From Gammaproteobacteria bacterium (lineage in GTDB: Bacteria; Pseudomonadota; Gammaproteobacteria; Steroidobacterales; Steroidobacteraceae): a stretch of 40,158 nucleotides of DNA. This document shows, one piece after another, positions 8,544-16,573 of the stretch (the first letter of the stretch is position 1; the number at the start of each line of letters is the position of its first letter). A model generated the notes under the pieces. It made no database searches, was not told the origin of the DNA, and worked only from the letters and a program-made list of their open reading frames with translations. A program made the position numbers and the translations under genes. The stretch lies in assembly GCA_009926865.1 (NCBI GenBank), contig RFOD01000020.1, positions 1 to 40,158 of the forward strand, given 5' to 3'.

Positions 8544-8942
8544 ATGTTTGAAGTTGGCTTCAGCGAACTGTTGCTGATTATGGGCCTCGCACTGTTAGTG
8601 CTGGGCCCAGAGAAGCTACCGAAGGTCGTCACAGAAATCGGGCGCTGGATGGGGCGAGCCCGCGCCATGGCTCGTCAGTTCAAAGATCAGCTAGAATTGG
8701 AAGCGGCCGAATCCTCGCGGCGTAAGGCTTCGCCCACCACGGCAGCAAGCGAGTCGCCCGTCACCGCCAATGATTCTCATAAAAACGACGCTCATAAAGA
8801 TGGCGACCCGCCAGCCGATAGCGCACCGACGACGTCTGAAACGATATCTGAAGAGACTCCGTCGGTGAGCGCCGAACCGCGAGACACCCAGCCCGTATCC
8901 GTCAATGAAACGGCCAGAGACGATGAGCGCCGATCCCCCTGA
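8544..8942 (+). CDS. tatB: Sec-independent protein translocase subunit TatB
   Basis: A 132-residue TatB. It begins MFEVGFSELLLIMGLALLVL with the conserved FSELL and the GPEKLP hinge, followed by the amphipathic region ARAMARQFKDQLELE that distinguishes TatB from TatA. The C-terminal half (residues about 60-132) is low-complexity, rich in Ser, Thr, Glu and Asp and probably disordered. With TatC it forms the twin-arginine signal receptor. Its 3' end overlaps the tatC start by about 20 nt in another frame, which suggests coupled translation. Confidence 0.95.
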   Translation: MFEVGFSELLLIMGLALLVLGPEKLPKVVTEIGRWMGRARAMARQFKDQLELEAAESSRRKASPTTAASESPVTANDSHKNDAHKDGDPPADSAPTTSETISEETPSVSAEPRDTQPVSVNETARDDERRSP

Positions 8943-9687
8943 GCAACTCGCTGAAGGCACGCTGATTTCGCACTTACTTGAGTTGCGAGATCGCGTGTTA
9001 CGCGCGTTTTTGGCAGTGGTTCTATGTTTCCTGCCGCTCGCGTTCTTTGCCAATGACGTGTTCACGTTCGTCGCGCAACCCTTGATTGCAAAGTTACCCG
9101 AAGGTTCCTCGTTGATTGCGACCAGCGTGGTGTCGCCATTTATGACTCCCTTTAAGCTCGCATTTTTTGCGGGCTTGTTCATTGCAATGCCGTATGTGCT
9201 CTATCAGTCGTGGGCATTTGTAGCGCCGGGTCTTTACCGCCACGAAAAGCGCTTTGCCGTACCGTTACTACTATCGTCCATCGTGCTCTTCTACGTCGGG
9301 ATCGTATTTGCGTACTTTGTGGTATTCCCGGTGATGTTTGAGTTTTTCAGTGGCACCACCCCGGCGGGGGTACGGATGATGACGGATATCGCTGCATACA
9401 TGGACTTCGTGCTGACCATGTTTCTTTGTTTTGGCTTGGCGTTCGAAGTCCCCGTCATTGTCGTCCTTTTGGTACTCACCCGAATTCTGACGGTTGAAAA
9501 ATTAGCGGCCGCCCGAGGCTTTGTCCTGATCGGTATCTTCGTCGTCGCAGCATTACTGACACCCCCGGATGCCATTTCACAAACCATCATGGCGGTGCCC
9601 ATGTACGCGCTTTACGAAGGCGGGCTGCTGATGTCGCGCTTGCTGGTGAGGATGCGACGCGACCAAGCGGAAGAAGCCCAAGCCTGA
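8923..9687 (+). CDS. tatC: Sec-independent protein translocase subunit TatC
   Basis: About 254 residues with six predicted membrane helices. It contains the N-terminal LISHLLELRDRVLRA segment (conserved E and LR used for binding twin-arginine signals), the VVSPFMTPFKLAFFAG loop and helix, FVAPGLYRHEKR, and the late FEVPV segment (AFEVPVIVVLL). I placed the start at the ATG at 8923 (MSADPPEQ), which has a purine-rich stretch just upstream; an ATG at 8905 is the alternative and would lengthen the overlap with tatB to 38 nt. tatC closes the operon; a weak hairpin follows at 9709-9728. Confidence 0.95.
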   Translation: MSADPPEQLAEGTLISHLLELRDRVLRAFLAVVLCFLPLAFFANDVFTFVAQPLIAKLPEGSSLIATSVVSPFMTPFKLAFFAGLFIAMPYVLYQSWAFVAPGLYRHEKRFAVPLLLSSIVLFYVGIVFAYFVVFPVMFEFFSGTTPAGVRMMTDIAAYMDFVLTMFLCFGLAFEVPVIVVLLVLTRILTVEKLAAARGFVLIGIFVVAALLTPPDAISQTIMAVPMYALYEGGLLMSRLLVRMRRDQAEEAQA

Positions 9688-9708
9688 CAGGAATAAAATT
9701 TATTTTTA

Positions 9709-9728
9709 ACGTCAGCTTCATCTGGCGT
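9709..9728 (+). terminator. Weak hairpin after tatC
   Basis: ACGTCAG at 9709-9715 pairs with CTGGCGT at 9722-9728 (one G-T pair, 6-nt loop) and is followed by TTCTT before the ribosome site of the POT gene. It could reduce read-through from tatABC into the transporter genes. The stem is short and the T-run is interrupted, so this is tentative. Confidence 0.3.
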
Positions 9729-9750
9729 TTCTTGGGGGAGATATAAGAAT

Positions 9751-11226
9751 ATGACTGGAACTAGTAAAGAATTTTTAGGACATCCACGCGGCTTAGCCAC
9801 GCTGTTTTTCACTGAAATGTGGGAGCGTTTCAGTTACTACGGTATGCGCGCCTTGTTGGTGCTTTTTTTGGTCGATACCATCGCAAACGGTGGCTTGGGT
9901 TTTGACGATAAGACCGCGACCGCGATTTACGGCCTGTACACAGCAGCCGTCTACATCGTCGCGCTCCCAGGCGGCTGGATCGCTGATCGGCTGATTGGTG
10001 CACAGCGTGCCGTCCTTTACGGTGGCATCCTGATTGCGCTCGGCAGTATCGGGCTGTGGCTCTCAAGTAGCGCTAGCGGCTTTTACTTAGGCTTACTAAT
10101 CATCATCGTCGGTGTCGGCCTGCTGAAGCCCAATATTTCGGCGCTCGTTGCCGAACTGTATCCAGATGGAGGCGGCCGACGCGATGCAGGCTTCACCATT
10201 TTTTATATGGGCATCAACGTTGGTGCATTTATCGGTCCGCTCATCACCGCTTGGCTCGCAGTCGCATTTGGTTGGCGCGTCGGCTTTCTTGCTGCTGGCA
10301 TCGGTATGCTGTTAGGGGTCGCCCAATTTGTCGTCACGCGGCATCACTTGGGCGGCGCAGGGGCGCGACCTCACGTCCCAGACGGAACCGATTCAAGCGT
10401 CGCTTGGCGTAATCTTTGGTTAGGGTCAGCGCTGACTGCGATACTCGTAGCACTGCCTTTCTTGGGTTGGGTACAAATTTCACCTATCGAACTGCAAAGC
10501 TATGGGATCGTCGTCATTATCGGTATGGCAGCGCTCTACTTTCTCTATCTCTTGCTATTTGCAGGGCTTAATGAGGTAGAGAAAAAGCGAGTACTCGTAT
10601 TGATCGTGCTCTTTTTCGCGTGTGCGCTCTTTTGGTCGGGCTTCGAGCAAGCTGGCTCGTCCTTAAACTTGTTCGCCGATCGGTACACGAACCGTGTCAT
10701 CAATGACTTCACGATTCCAGCGGGCTGGTTTCAATCGTTGAACGCGGTTTTCATCGTCATTTTTGCGCCGGTCTTTTCGGCGCTTTGGGTGCAGCTCGCG
10801 CAGCGCAACATGGATCCGTCAACACCCGTGAAATTTGCGCTTGGCTTATTAGGTATGGCACTCGGGTTTTTGGTGATGGTCGGTGCAGCGAGCGTTGTAG
10901 CGGACGGCATGTCAGCGGCGGTGTACTGGCTGGTGTTGACCTATCTGCTACACACCTTCGGTGAGCTGTGTCTATCACCCGTCGGTTTGTCCTCCGTGAC
11001 CAAGCTCGTTCCACAGCGCTTTGTGGGACAGAGTCTAGGCATTTGGTTTTTGGCGGCCTCACTCGGCAATTTGGTCGCCGGCGCGATCGCCGGCGAATTC
11101 GATGCCGATAATGTTGCCGCCATGCCTGCGCAATATTTGAGCATCTTTTGGTTTGGTGCAATTTCGGCCGTCGTTTTGCTCCTCTTTAGCCCCATCGTCA
11201 AAAAATGGATGGGCGGAGTCAAATGA
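9751..11226 (+). CDS. Proton-dependent oligopeptide transporter (POT/PTR2 family, MFS)
   Basis: A 491-residue POT-family proton/peptide symporter of the inner membrane. The first helix carries the family signature FFTEMWERFSYYGMRALL (residues about 19-36, with the ExxER proton-coupling motif), then GGWIADRLIGAQRAVLYGG, the MFS loop, and FTIFYMGINVGAFIGPLI, the PTR2 signature, around residue 150. The hydrophobicity suggests 12-14 helices. A strong GGGGGAG ribosome site precedes the ATG. Its stop overlaps the OPT gene start (ATGA), so two unrelated peptide transporter types are translated in tandem. Likely substrates are di- and tripeptides. Confidence 0.95.
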   Translation: MTGTSKEFLGHPRGLATLFFTEMWERFSYYGMRALLVLFLVDTIANGGLGFDDKTATAIYGLYTAAVYIVALPGGWIADRLIGAQRAVLYGGILIALGSIGLWLSSSASGFYLGLLIIIVGVGLLKPNISALVAELYPDGGGRRDAGFTIFYMGINVGAFIGPLITAWLAVAFGWRVGFLAAGIGMLLGVAQFVVTRHHLGGAGARPHVPDGTDSSVAWRNLWLGSALTAILVALPFLGWVQISPIELQSYGIVVIIGMAALYFLYLLLFAGLNEVEKKRVLVLIVLFFACALFWSGFEQAGSSLNLFADRYTNRVINDFTIPAGWFQSLNAVFIVIFAPVFSALWVQLAQRNMDPSTPVKFALGLLGMALGFLVMVGAASVVADGMSAAVYWLVLTYLLHTFGELCLSPVGLSSVTKLVPQRFVGQSLGIWFLAASLGNLVAGAIAGEFDADNVAAMPAQYLSIFWFGAISAVVLLLFSPIVKKWMGGVK

Positions 11227-13013
11227 CTTCGAGTTCGCAGTCAAGCAGCTCCCTTCAAAACCAACCCGGCCCGCAGCTCACCCTGCGGGCCGTTACGTTA
11301 GCGATCGTGCTGGCGATGATTTTGGCGGCTGCCAATACCTATCTGGGTCTCTTTGCAGGGATGACCATTGCCTCGGCGATACCGGCAGCGGTCGTGTCGA
11401 TGGCGGTGCTAAAACTACTCGGCGGGGGAGGCATCCTTGAAAACAACATCGTACAAACCGGCGCCTCAGCAGGTTCGTCGATCGCATCGGGTGTCATTTT
11501 TACTCTACCCGCTTTAGTGATATTAGGTTTTTGGCAGAACTTCCAATACGCCTGGGTGCTGACGATCGCTGGTCTCGGCGGTATTTTAGGCGTGCTGTTT
11601 TCGGTGCCGCTGAGGCGCGCACTGATTGTGGAGCAAAAATTACCGTTTCCAGAAGGGCAAGCCGCTGCCGAAGTCCTGAAAGCCGGAGAGAACCCGGGCC
11701 AAGGTATTCGCATCTTGGGTACCGGTGCGCTTGGTGGTGCATTCGTGAAGCTAGCGGGCGGCAGCGGCCTAAGATTGATTCCCGATACGGCAGCAAGTGC
11801 TGGTTTCTTTGGGCCTTACCTTGGCTTTGTGGGGACAAACCTGTCGCCAGCGCTACTCAGCGTCGGCTATATCGTCGGGCTTAATGTGGGGGTGGTGGCA
11901 CTGGTCGGCGCCATGATCTCTTGGAACATTGCTATCCCTTATTACGTTGCCAATCTGCTCGCGCAGGATCCGCAAATGCTCAGTCTGGCGGCCGAGCTTG
12001 ATGCCGAAGAATTAGCCGGACTCATCTGGTCGAAACAAATTCGTTACTTGGGTGTCGGAGCGATGCTGGTGGGTGGCGTATGGGCACTCATTTCATTGCG
12101 TCACTCCTTGCTATCAGGAGTACGCAGTGGTCTGGCGGCCGCGCGTGCCGGTGCTGGACAAGCGGCGCCTGCCCATACCGAGCAGGATCTGCCAATGAAA
12201 GGCGTGCTGATCAGTATGGTGTTATTCACCTTGCCGCTCTGGGCGCTGTATCAAACGATCGTCGGAACACTCGATGTCAGTCTACCGATGACCTTGATCA
12301 TGATTGTCACCGGCTTTTTATTTTGCTCGGTGTCCGCCTACATGGCGGGCTTGGTCGGTTCGTCCAACAACCCCGTCTCGGGTATCACGATCGCCACGAT
12401 TTTGTTTTCGGCTGTCGTGCTTCTCATCTTAATGGGACCGGAGAGCGATATCGGCCCTGTCGCCGCCATCATGATCGGGGCCGTGGTGTGCTGCGCAGCC
12501 TGTATCGCTGGCGACAACCTGCAAGATCTCAAATGCGGGTATCTCGTCGGCGCGACACCTTGGCGACAACAGGTGATGTTAGCCGTAGGCGCCGCCAGTA
12601 GCGCGTTGGTGATGGGCCCTGTACTGAATCTACTCGCCGAGGCCTACGGAATCGGCGTACCAACCGAAGAATTACCCAACCCCTTGTTGGCGCCTCAAGC
12701 AACGCTGATGGCTTCGGTGGCAGAGGGTATGTTTGGCGGACAATTGCCGTGGGACATGATTGGCGTGGGTGCCCTAATTGGCGTCGGTATCATCGTGGTC
12801 GATGAGTGGCTCAAGGCCCATGAATTTCAGTTTCGCGCTCCTGTGCTCGCCGTGGCGGTTGGTATTTACCTACCGATCGAGCTCATGACACCCATCTTCC
12901 TGGGTGGCCTGATTGGCTGGTTGGCCGAACGAGCGCTAAACCAAAGAAAAGTGGGAGCGAGCTCACGAGAAGATTGTGAGCAGTGGCCAAGCAGAGGTGT
13001 TAGCGCTACCTAG
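11223..13013 (+). CDS. OPT family oligopeptide transporter, C-terminus apparently frameshifted
   Basis: About 596 residues of an OPT-family membrane transporter. N-terminal features include LRAVTLAIVLAMILAAANTY, GLFAGMTIASAIPAAVVSMA and the EQKLPFPEGQAAAEVL segment typical of bacterial OPT proteins; SSNNPVSGITIATIL and AGDNLQDLKCGYLVG follow later. The ATG at 11223 overlaps the POT stop by 4 nt and has a GGAG ribosome site. After GGLIGWLAERALNQRK the frame turns polar (SREDCEQWPSRGVSAT) and stops. A different frame carries what looks like the normal hydrophobic tail (see the remnant at 12940-13101), so the last transmembrane segments are missing here. Whether the truncated protein works is unknown. 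Confidence 0.88.
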   Translation: MTSSSQSSSSLQNQPGPQLTLRAVTLAIVLAMILAAANTYLGLFAGMTIASAIPAAVVSMAVLKLLGGGGILENNIVQTGASAGSSIASGVIFTLPALVILGFWQNFQYAWVLTIAGLGGILGVLFSVPLRRALIVEQKLPFPEGQAAAEVLKAGENPGQGIRILGTGALGGAFVKLAGGSGLRLIPDTAASAGFFGPYLGFVGTNLSPALLSVGYIVGLNVGVVALVGAMISWNIAIPYYVANLLAQDPQMLSLAAELDAEELAGLIWSKQIRYLGVGAMLVGGVWALISLRHSLLSGVRSGLAAARAGAGQAAPAHTEQDLPMKGVLISMVLFTLPLWALYQTIVGTLDVSLPMTLIMIVTGFLFCSVSAYMAGLVGSSNNPVSGITIATILFSAVVLLILMGPESDIGPVAAIMIGAVVCCAACIAGDNLQDLKCGYLVGATPWRQQVMLAVGAASSALVMGPVLNLLAEAYGIGVPTEELPNPLLAPQATLMASVAEGMFGGQLPWDMIGVGALIGVGIIVVDEWLKAHEFQFRAPVLAVAVGIYLPIELMTPIFLGGLIGWLAERALNQRKVGASSREDCEQWPSRGVSAT

Positions 13014-13101
13014 CGCGCTGCACTTTGGGGAATGGCTCGGCTTATGTGTGCTCAGCGTACTGGCGCTGGCCTTGTATCGAACGGCTGTACGCAAAGCTTG
13101 A
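12940..13101 (+). pseudogene. Out-of-frame remnant of the OPT transporter C-terminus
   Basis: In the frame two bases back (equivalently one ahead) from the OPT reading frame, a stretch open from 12940 reads KWERAHEKI, then AEVLALPSALHFGEW, then LGLCVLSVLALALYRTAV, and ends at TGA 13099-13101. The hydrophobic helix with terminal LYR-A resembles the last helix of OPT transporters, while the OPT frame itself becomes polar at this point. The joined frames would still be short of roughly one helix compared with my recollection of the family, so a small deletion as well as a frameshift is likely. The stop overlaps a TTG that could start the next gene. A 6-bp inverted repeat (GCTCAC/GTGAGC, 12961-12981) lies in the junction. 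Confidence 0.5.
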
Positions 13102-14069
13102 CCACAGAGGATCCGCATTATCGAGCGAAGCTAGTATTTAGCTTCGCGACGATCTACCTAGTTTGGGGCTCAACCTATTTGACGACTAAACTGGGTGTGG
13201 CCGAGCTGCCGCCGTTTTTGTTTGGTGCCGTACGTTTTATCAGCGGTGGGCTGCTGCTGTACGCCATCGCCTGGTGGCTCGCCGCGCGTGAACAGCGACC
13301 CCGCCCTAGGCCCTTGGCCCATGACTGGCGCAATCTCGCACTGGTTGGCTGCTTTGCCGTGTTGGTCTCAAATGGGGGCAATATTTGGGGCCTGCAATAC
13401 GTGCCGTCCAATCAAGCCGCTCTGCTCAATGTCTCCGCCGCCTTCTGGATTCCGCTATTCGGTCTCTTTGGTCGTCGAGCGCAAGCCGTGCCGATACGAG
13501 TCGCACTCGGTTTAGGAGTCGGTTTCTTCGGTACCGTCCTCGTCGCGTGGTCGGGTGAAGACTCGGCCGCCGCGCAGCTGGGACATGATCTTGGAGCGTG
13601 GCCGGTACTCGCCGTATTACTCGGCTGCGTCGGCTGGTCTGCCGCTACGTTCTACATGCGTAATGTGGAAACTGGCCTCGACGTCATGGCCTTTACCGGA
13701 CTGCAAATGCTACTGGGAGGACTGATGATGCTGGTACCCGCCTTGCTTCTTGGCGAACCGGCGCGCTGGCACTGGAGCCCCGTTGGATTCGCCTCGCTGA
13801 TCTATATGACTCTATTCAGCTCCTGCCTTGCTTACACCGCCTACGCTTGGCTATCGGTGCATGTCGCACCCGCACAAGTTGGAACTTATGGGTTTGTAAA
13901 TCCTGCGATCGCCGTCTTACTCGGTTGGTGGATATTGGATGAGGCTTTAAGCCCCATGCAGATGATCGGCACCGCGATCATCTTTGCCGCCATGCTCTGG
14001 ATCAACTGGCCGGGCAGCGCCCGACGAGCGGCTCCTTCCGCAGAGCCTCAAAATCCAGTGGATCGGTAA
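13032..14069 (+). CDS. EamA/DMT family transporter
   Basis: An inner-membrane drug/metabolite transporter with two EamA repeats and about ten helices. It starts its first repeat with FSFATIYLVWGSTYLTTKLGV and its second with LAVLLGCVGWSAATFYMRN; the late LAYTAYAWLSVHVAPAQV and GFVNPAIAVLLGWWILDE are the typical end of the second repeat. Substrate unknown; related proteins export amino acids or metabolites. The start is uncertain. ATGs lie at 13032 and 13044, but that region looks better as OPT tail in another frame, and TTG 13098 (MTTEDPHYRAK) would place the first helix nearer the N-terminus. The 3' end overlaps the convergent gene by 68 nt. Confidence 0.85.
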   Translation: MARLMCAQRTGAGLVSNGCTQSLTTEDPHYRAKLVFSFATIYLVWGSTYLTTKLGVAELPPFLFGAVRFISGGLLLYAIAWWLAAREQRPRPRPLAHDWRNLALVGCFAVLVSNGGNIWGLQYVPSNQAALLNVSAAFWIPLFGLFGRRAQAVPIRVALGLGVGFFGTVLVAWSGEDSAAAQLGHDLGAWPVLAVLLGCVGWSAATFYMRNVETGLDVMAFTGLQMLLGGLMMLVPALLLGEPARWHWSPVGFASLIYMTLFSSCLAYTAYAWLSVHVAPAQVGTYGFVNPAIAVLLGWWILDEALSPMQMIGTAIIFAAMLWINWPGSARRAAPSAEPQNPVDR

Positions 14070-14805
14070 GCCGACGCTCAGCCGCTGGAAAATCGATACG
14101 CGCCACAACGTTGCGACTCTCTAAATCGCGAACGTTCGTCACCCCTGCATAACGCATCAACGCTCGGTCGCGCTGTCGATAAGACACCTCAATATTAGGC
14201 AAAAACCATCCGAGCACCCCTGATAAATTTAGCTGAATGATGCTAGCGGGCTCATTATCGATCTTTATCTCGCCAATTTTTTTGATCTTGAAACTCAAGT
14301 AATCGAGTCGACTTGGCACCAAAAACGAAAAACGCAGGCTATCGCCCGCCTCAAGCTTGGACCAGTTTTGTCGAACTAACTCGTCAAAACCCGCATCAGC
14401 CACTAACCCTTTGTCGAGCTTAAGCATCGCGCTACGTTGCGGCGCATCGATCGCATCGCGCAAAAATACATTTTTCCTTGATCCCTCGCGACGCAGTCCC
14501 TCAAGATATCCGAGCCGAGCATCCTCAAACTGAAACTCTGGCGCCAAACGCCCCGCTGCATAATTCAGCGTTTTGCGAGCGAAGGCAGGGCCTTGGTTGC
14601 TGCATCGATAAAGCACCACTCGGCGCTCGTCGGTCGCGCCCAAGCGATTGACATAATGATTTTCGACATACAGCAATGAATTTGTTTCTGGATCGCGAGC
14701 GTAGCCCGTGAAAACTCCGTCTTGAGCCATCACGTCGATGGCACTCACCAGTATGACTATGGTGAGCGAAAAAACTTTCCAACGCGTCATGGCAGACAAC
14801 TTCAT
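14002..14805 (-). CDS. Exported protein of unknown function
   Basis: A 267-residue protein with a signal peptide (WKVFSLTIVILVSAIDVMA, likely cleaved after VMA before QDG). The mature part is a soluble mixed sequence without obvious catalytic motif. It includes GYARDPETNSLLYVENHYV near the start, a lysine/isoleucine-rich strand FKIKKIGEIKI near 175, and SGVLGWFLPNIEVSYRQRDRALMRYAGVTNVRD near 195-230. The last stretch resembles periplasmic proteins that build beta-sheet scaffolds, but I do not recognise the family. It is convergent with the EamA gene and shares 68 nt of its 3' end with it on the opposite strand. It lies 22 nt after the holin-like gene and may be in one unit with it. Confidence 0.75.
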   Translation of the reverse strand: MKLSAMTRWKVFSLTIVILVSAIDVMAQDGVFTGYARDPETNSLLYVENHYVNRLGATDERRVVLYRCSNQGPAFARKTLNYAAGRLAPEFQFEDARLGYLEGLRREGSRKNVFLRDAIDAPQRSAMLKLDKGLVADAGFDELVRQNWSKLEAGDSLRFSFLVPSRLDYLSFKIKKIGEIKIDNEPASIIQLNLSGVLGWFLPNIEVSYRQRDRALMRYAGVTNVRDLESRNVVARIDFPAAERRLTDPLDFEALRKEPLVGRCPAS

Positions 14806-14827
14806 GGCAGGTAGGGCCGACTCAAAC

Positions 14828-15196
14828 TCAGTAATTGTTTAACCGCGCCAAACCTCGCGGGCCAATAAACCACGACCCTAGCCAACCGGTCACACCTACG
14901 ATCACTGCACCCCAGAACGCATCCCAGAAACCCGTGATATCAAAACCCGGCACGAGCGCCGCCACTAAAGCGATCATGCCTGCATTGACGACCAACAAAA
15001 AAAACCCCAGGGTCACCACACTAATCGGTAGAGTCAGGATCACCACCACAGGCCGCACGAACGCATTGATAATGCCGAGTACCGCCGCGGCCACCAACAA
15101 AGTGAAAGAGTTGTCGATCACAAATCCATCGATCCATGCCGTCGCCAGCCATAAACCAAAAGCCGCGATGACCGCACGCAAGAAAAATCCCGTCAT
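14828..15196 (-). CDS. Phage-holin-family (YvlD-like) small membrane protein
   Basis: A 122-residue protein with four hydrophobic helices, starting MTGFFLRAVIAAFGLWLATA. It has the family pattern LGIINAFVRPVVVILTLPISVVTLGFFLLVVNA in the middle and a C-terminal amphipathic end. This is the YvlD/phage holin superfamily IV type found chromosomally in many bacteria; despite the name there is no phage context here and the function is unknown. The ATG at 15196 has a GAGGAT ribosome site 5-6 nt upstream; the frame to 15262 would overlap the protease gene and add unrelated residues. It follows directly after the S41 protease gene (10 nt gap). Confidence 0.85.
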   Translation of the reverse strand: MTGFFLRAVIAAFGLWLATAWIDGFVIDNSFTLLVAAAVLGIINAFVRPVVVILTLPISVVTLGFFLLVVNAGMIALVAALVPGFDITGFWDAFWGAVIVGVTGWLGSWFIGPRGLARLNNY

Positions 15197-15206
15197 AACG
15201 CTATCC

Positions 15207-16511
15207 TCAACCGGAGGTCGTTTGGGCCGCCGCCGTTCGTGTTCGTTTGGACCGGCTACCACGCTGAAGTTCCCCCATCGCTACCTGTATCGCAGGGTCT
15301 AGCTGTAATGACGCATCAACTCTCTCAGCCTGCTCAACGAAGATATCCGGCTCAATGCCCGCCGCCTGGATTTGGCGCCCCGATGGAGTCGCATAACGCG
15401 AAGTCGTGAGCTTAAGTGCACGACCATCTGTGAGTGGGATCACACTTTGCACTGAACCTTTCCCATAGCTACGCGCTCCCACCAATATGGCACGGGAATG
15501 ATCCTGTAGAGCACCTGCCAAAATTTCGGCCGCGGAGGCCGAGTTACCATTGATCAACACCATGAGTGGAACACCCTGTAGGATATCCCCCGGTTCGGCA
15601 CGCATTTCAAAGATTGACTCGCTTGCGCGACCCTGGGCTGAAACGATAACGCCCTGCTCGAGTAGTGCATCCGCGACCGAAGTGGCGGCTTCGAGCACAC
15701 CACCCGGGTTATCTCGAAGATCTAAGACTACCCCACTCAAGGGATTGACTCGACGCTTAAGTGTTGCCACTCCATCCAAAAAATCAGTGGGAGTGGTGTC
15801 ACTGAAAGAATGGATTCGCACGTATCCAATGGAATCTCCCAGTGCTTCAGTACTGACACTTTTGACATCGACTTGAGTTCGCTCGAGAGCGAGCTCAACA
15901 AGCTCACCGCCCTGAGCTCGACGTATGGTCATGCCCACTAAGGTTCCCATCGGGCCGCGCATTTGAGCGACGGCCGAAGCCGCGTCAGCGGCAACAGGCT
16001 CATTGTCGATACTCAAAATTTCATCGTCTGGCCGTAAGCCAGCGCGTTCGGCAGGTGAATTGGCAAGGATTTTTAATATTTTGATCCGACCGTTATTCGC
16101 GGTGACTTCAATTCCGACGCCGGGATAATGCCCAGCGACATTACGCAACACCGACTCATGCTCCCGCGCATCCAAATACGCGGAATGCTTATCAAGAGAG
16201 CCGATAAGACTACGCAAGCTACGCTCTAGCCACTCTTGTGACGATAGCTCATCAACATATTCGCGACGAACCTTGGCGATGACTTCAGCCAGGTGCAATG
16301 CCATCTCTTGCTCGGAGGCGGTTGCAGATACGATCGCCGGTGCTTGAGTAATGGGTGGTAACGCCCCTGACTCGATAGCCGACATGTCTTCAGCGATCGA
16401 CGAAACACTCTCGTGCTCTGGATCAAAGAATCGGTCTGCTAAATGTGCAACAGCGGCGCCAGTCGCGAGTCCGAGCACGGCAGTCACCAGCAATGATACT
16501 TTAGGCGTCAT
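15207..16511 (-). CDS. ctpA: S41 family carboxyl-terminal processing protease (CtpA/Prc type)
   Basis: A 434-residue periplasmic protease with an N-terminal signal or anchor helix (LLVTAVLGLATGAAVAHLA). A PDZ domain spans about 125-205 (GVGIEVTANNGRIKI, ILANSPAERAGLRPDDEI). The S41 catalytic domain follows, with the nucleophile in NSASAAEI (S326) and the general base in YGKGSVQ (K351); the 25-residue spacing equals that of E. coli Prc. CtpA-type proteases cut near C-termini and in related bacteria degrade peptidoglycan hydrolases. Lying 62 nt downstream of envC on the same strand, it fits a role in controlling cell-wall cleavage. Start at ATG 16511, without a clear ribosome site. Confidence 0.94.
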   Translation of the reverse strand: MTPKVSLLVTAVLGLATGAAVAHLADRFFDPEHESVSSIAEDMSAIESGALPPITQAPAIVSATASEQEMALHLAEVIAKVRREYVDELSSQEWLERSLRSLIGSLDKHSAYLDAREHESVLRNVAGHYPGVGIEVTANNGRIKILKILANSPAERAGLRPDDEILSIDNEPVAADAASAVAQMRGPMGTLVGMTIRRAQGGELVELALERTQVDVKSVSTEALGDSIGYVRIHSFSDTTPTDFLDGVATLKRRVNPLSGVVLDLRDNPGGVLEAATSVADALLEQGVIVSAQGRASESIFEMRAEPGDILQGVPLMVLINGNSASAAEILAGALQDHSRAILVGARSYGKGSVQSVIPLTDGRALKLTTSRYATPSGRQIQAAGIEPDIFVEQAERVDASLQLDPAIQVAMGELQRGSRSKRTRTAAAQTTSG

Positions 16512-16573
16512 CGATGATTAGTGTACACGCTGATTAAACCCTCAAAAGATATCTGCATCAGGAGGCAGTCCTA

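Noticed and set aside
11075-11096. Inverted repeat TCGCCGGC/GCCGGCGA around GCGATC
   Set aside because: It encodes the small-residue helix segment VAGAIAGE in the POT transporter. Gly/Ala codons in GC-rich DNA produce such palindromes by chance, and I saw no second copy.
14828-15196. Prophage signal from a holin-family gene
   Set aside because: No other phage gene, integrase or attachment repeat is nearby. YvlD-type holin-family proteins are common chromosomal membrane proteins.
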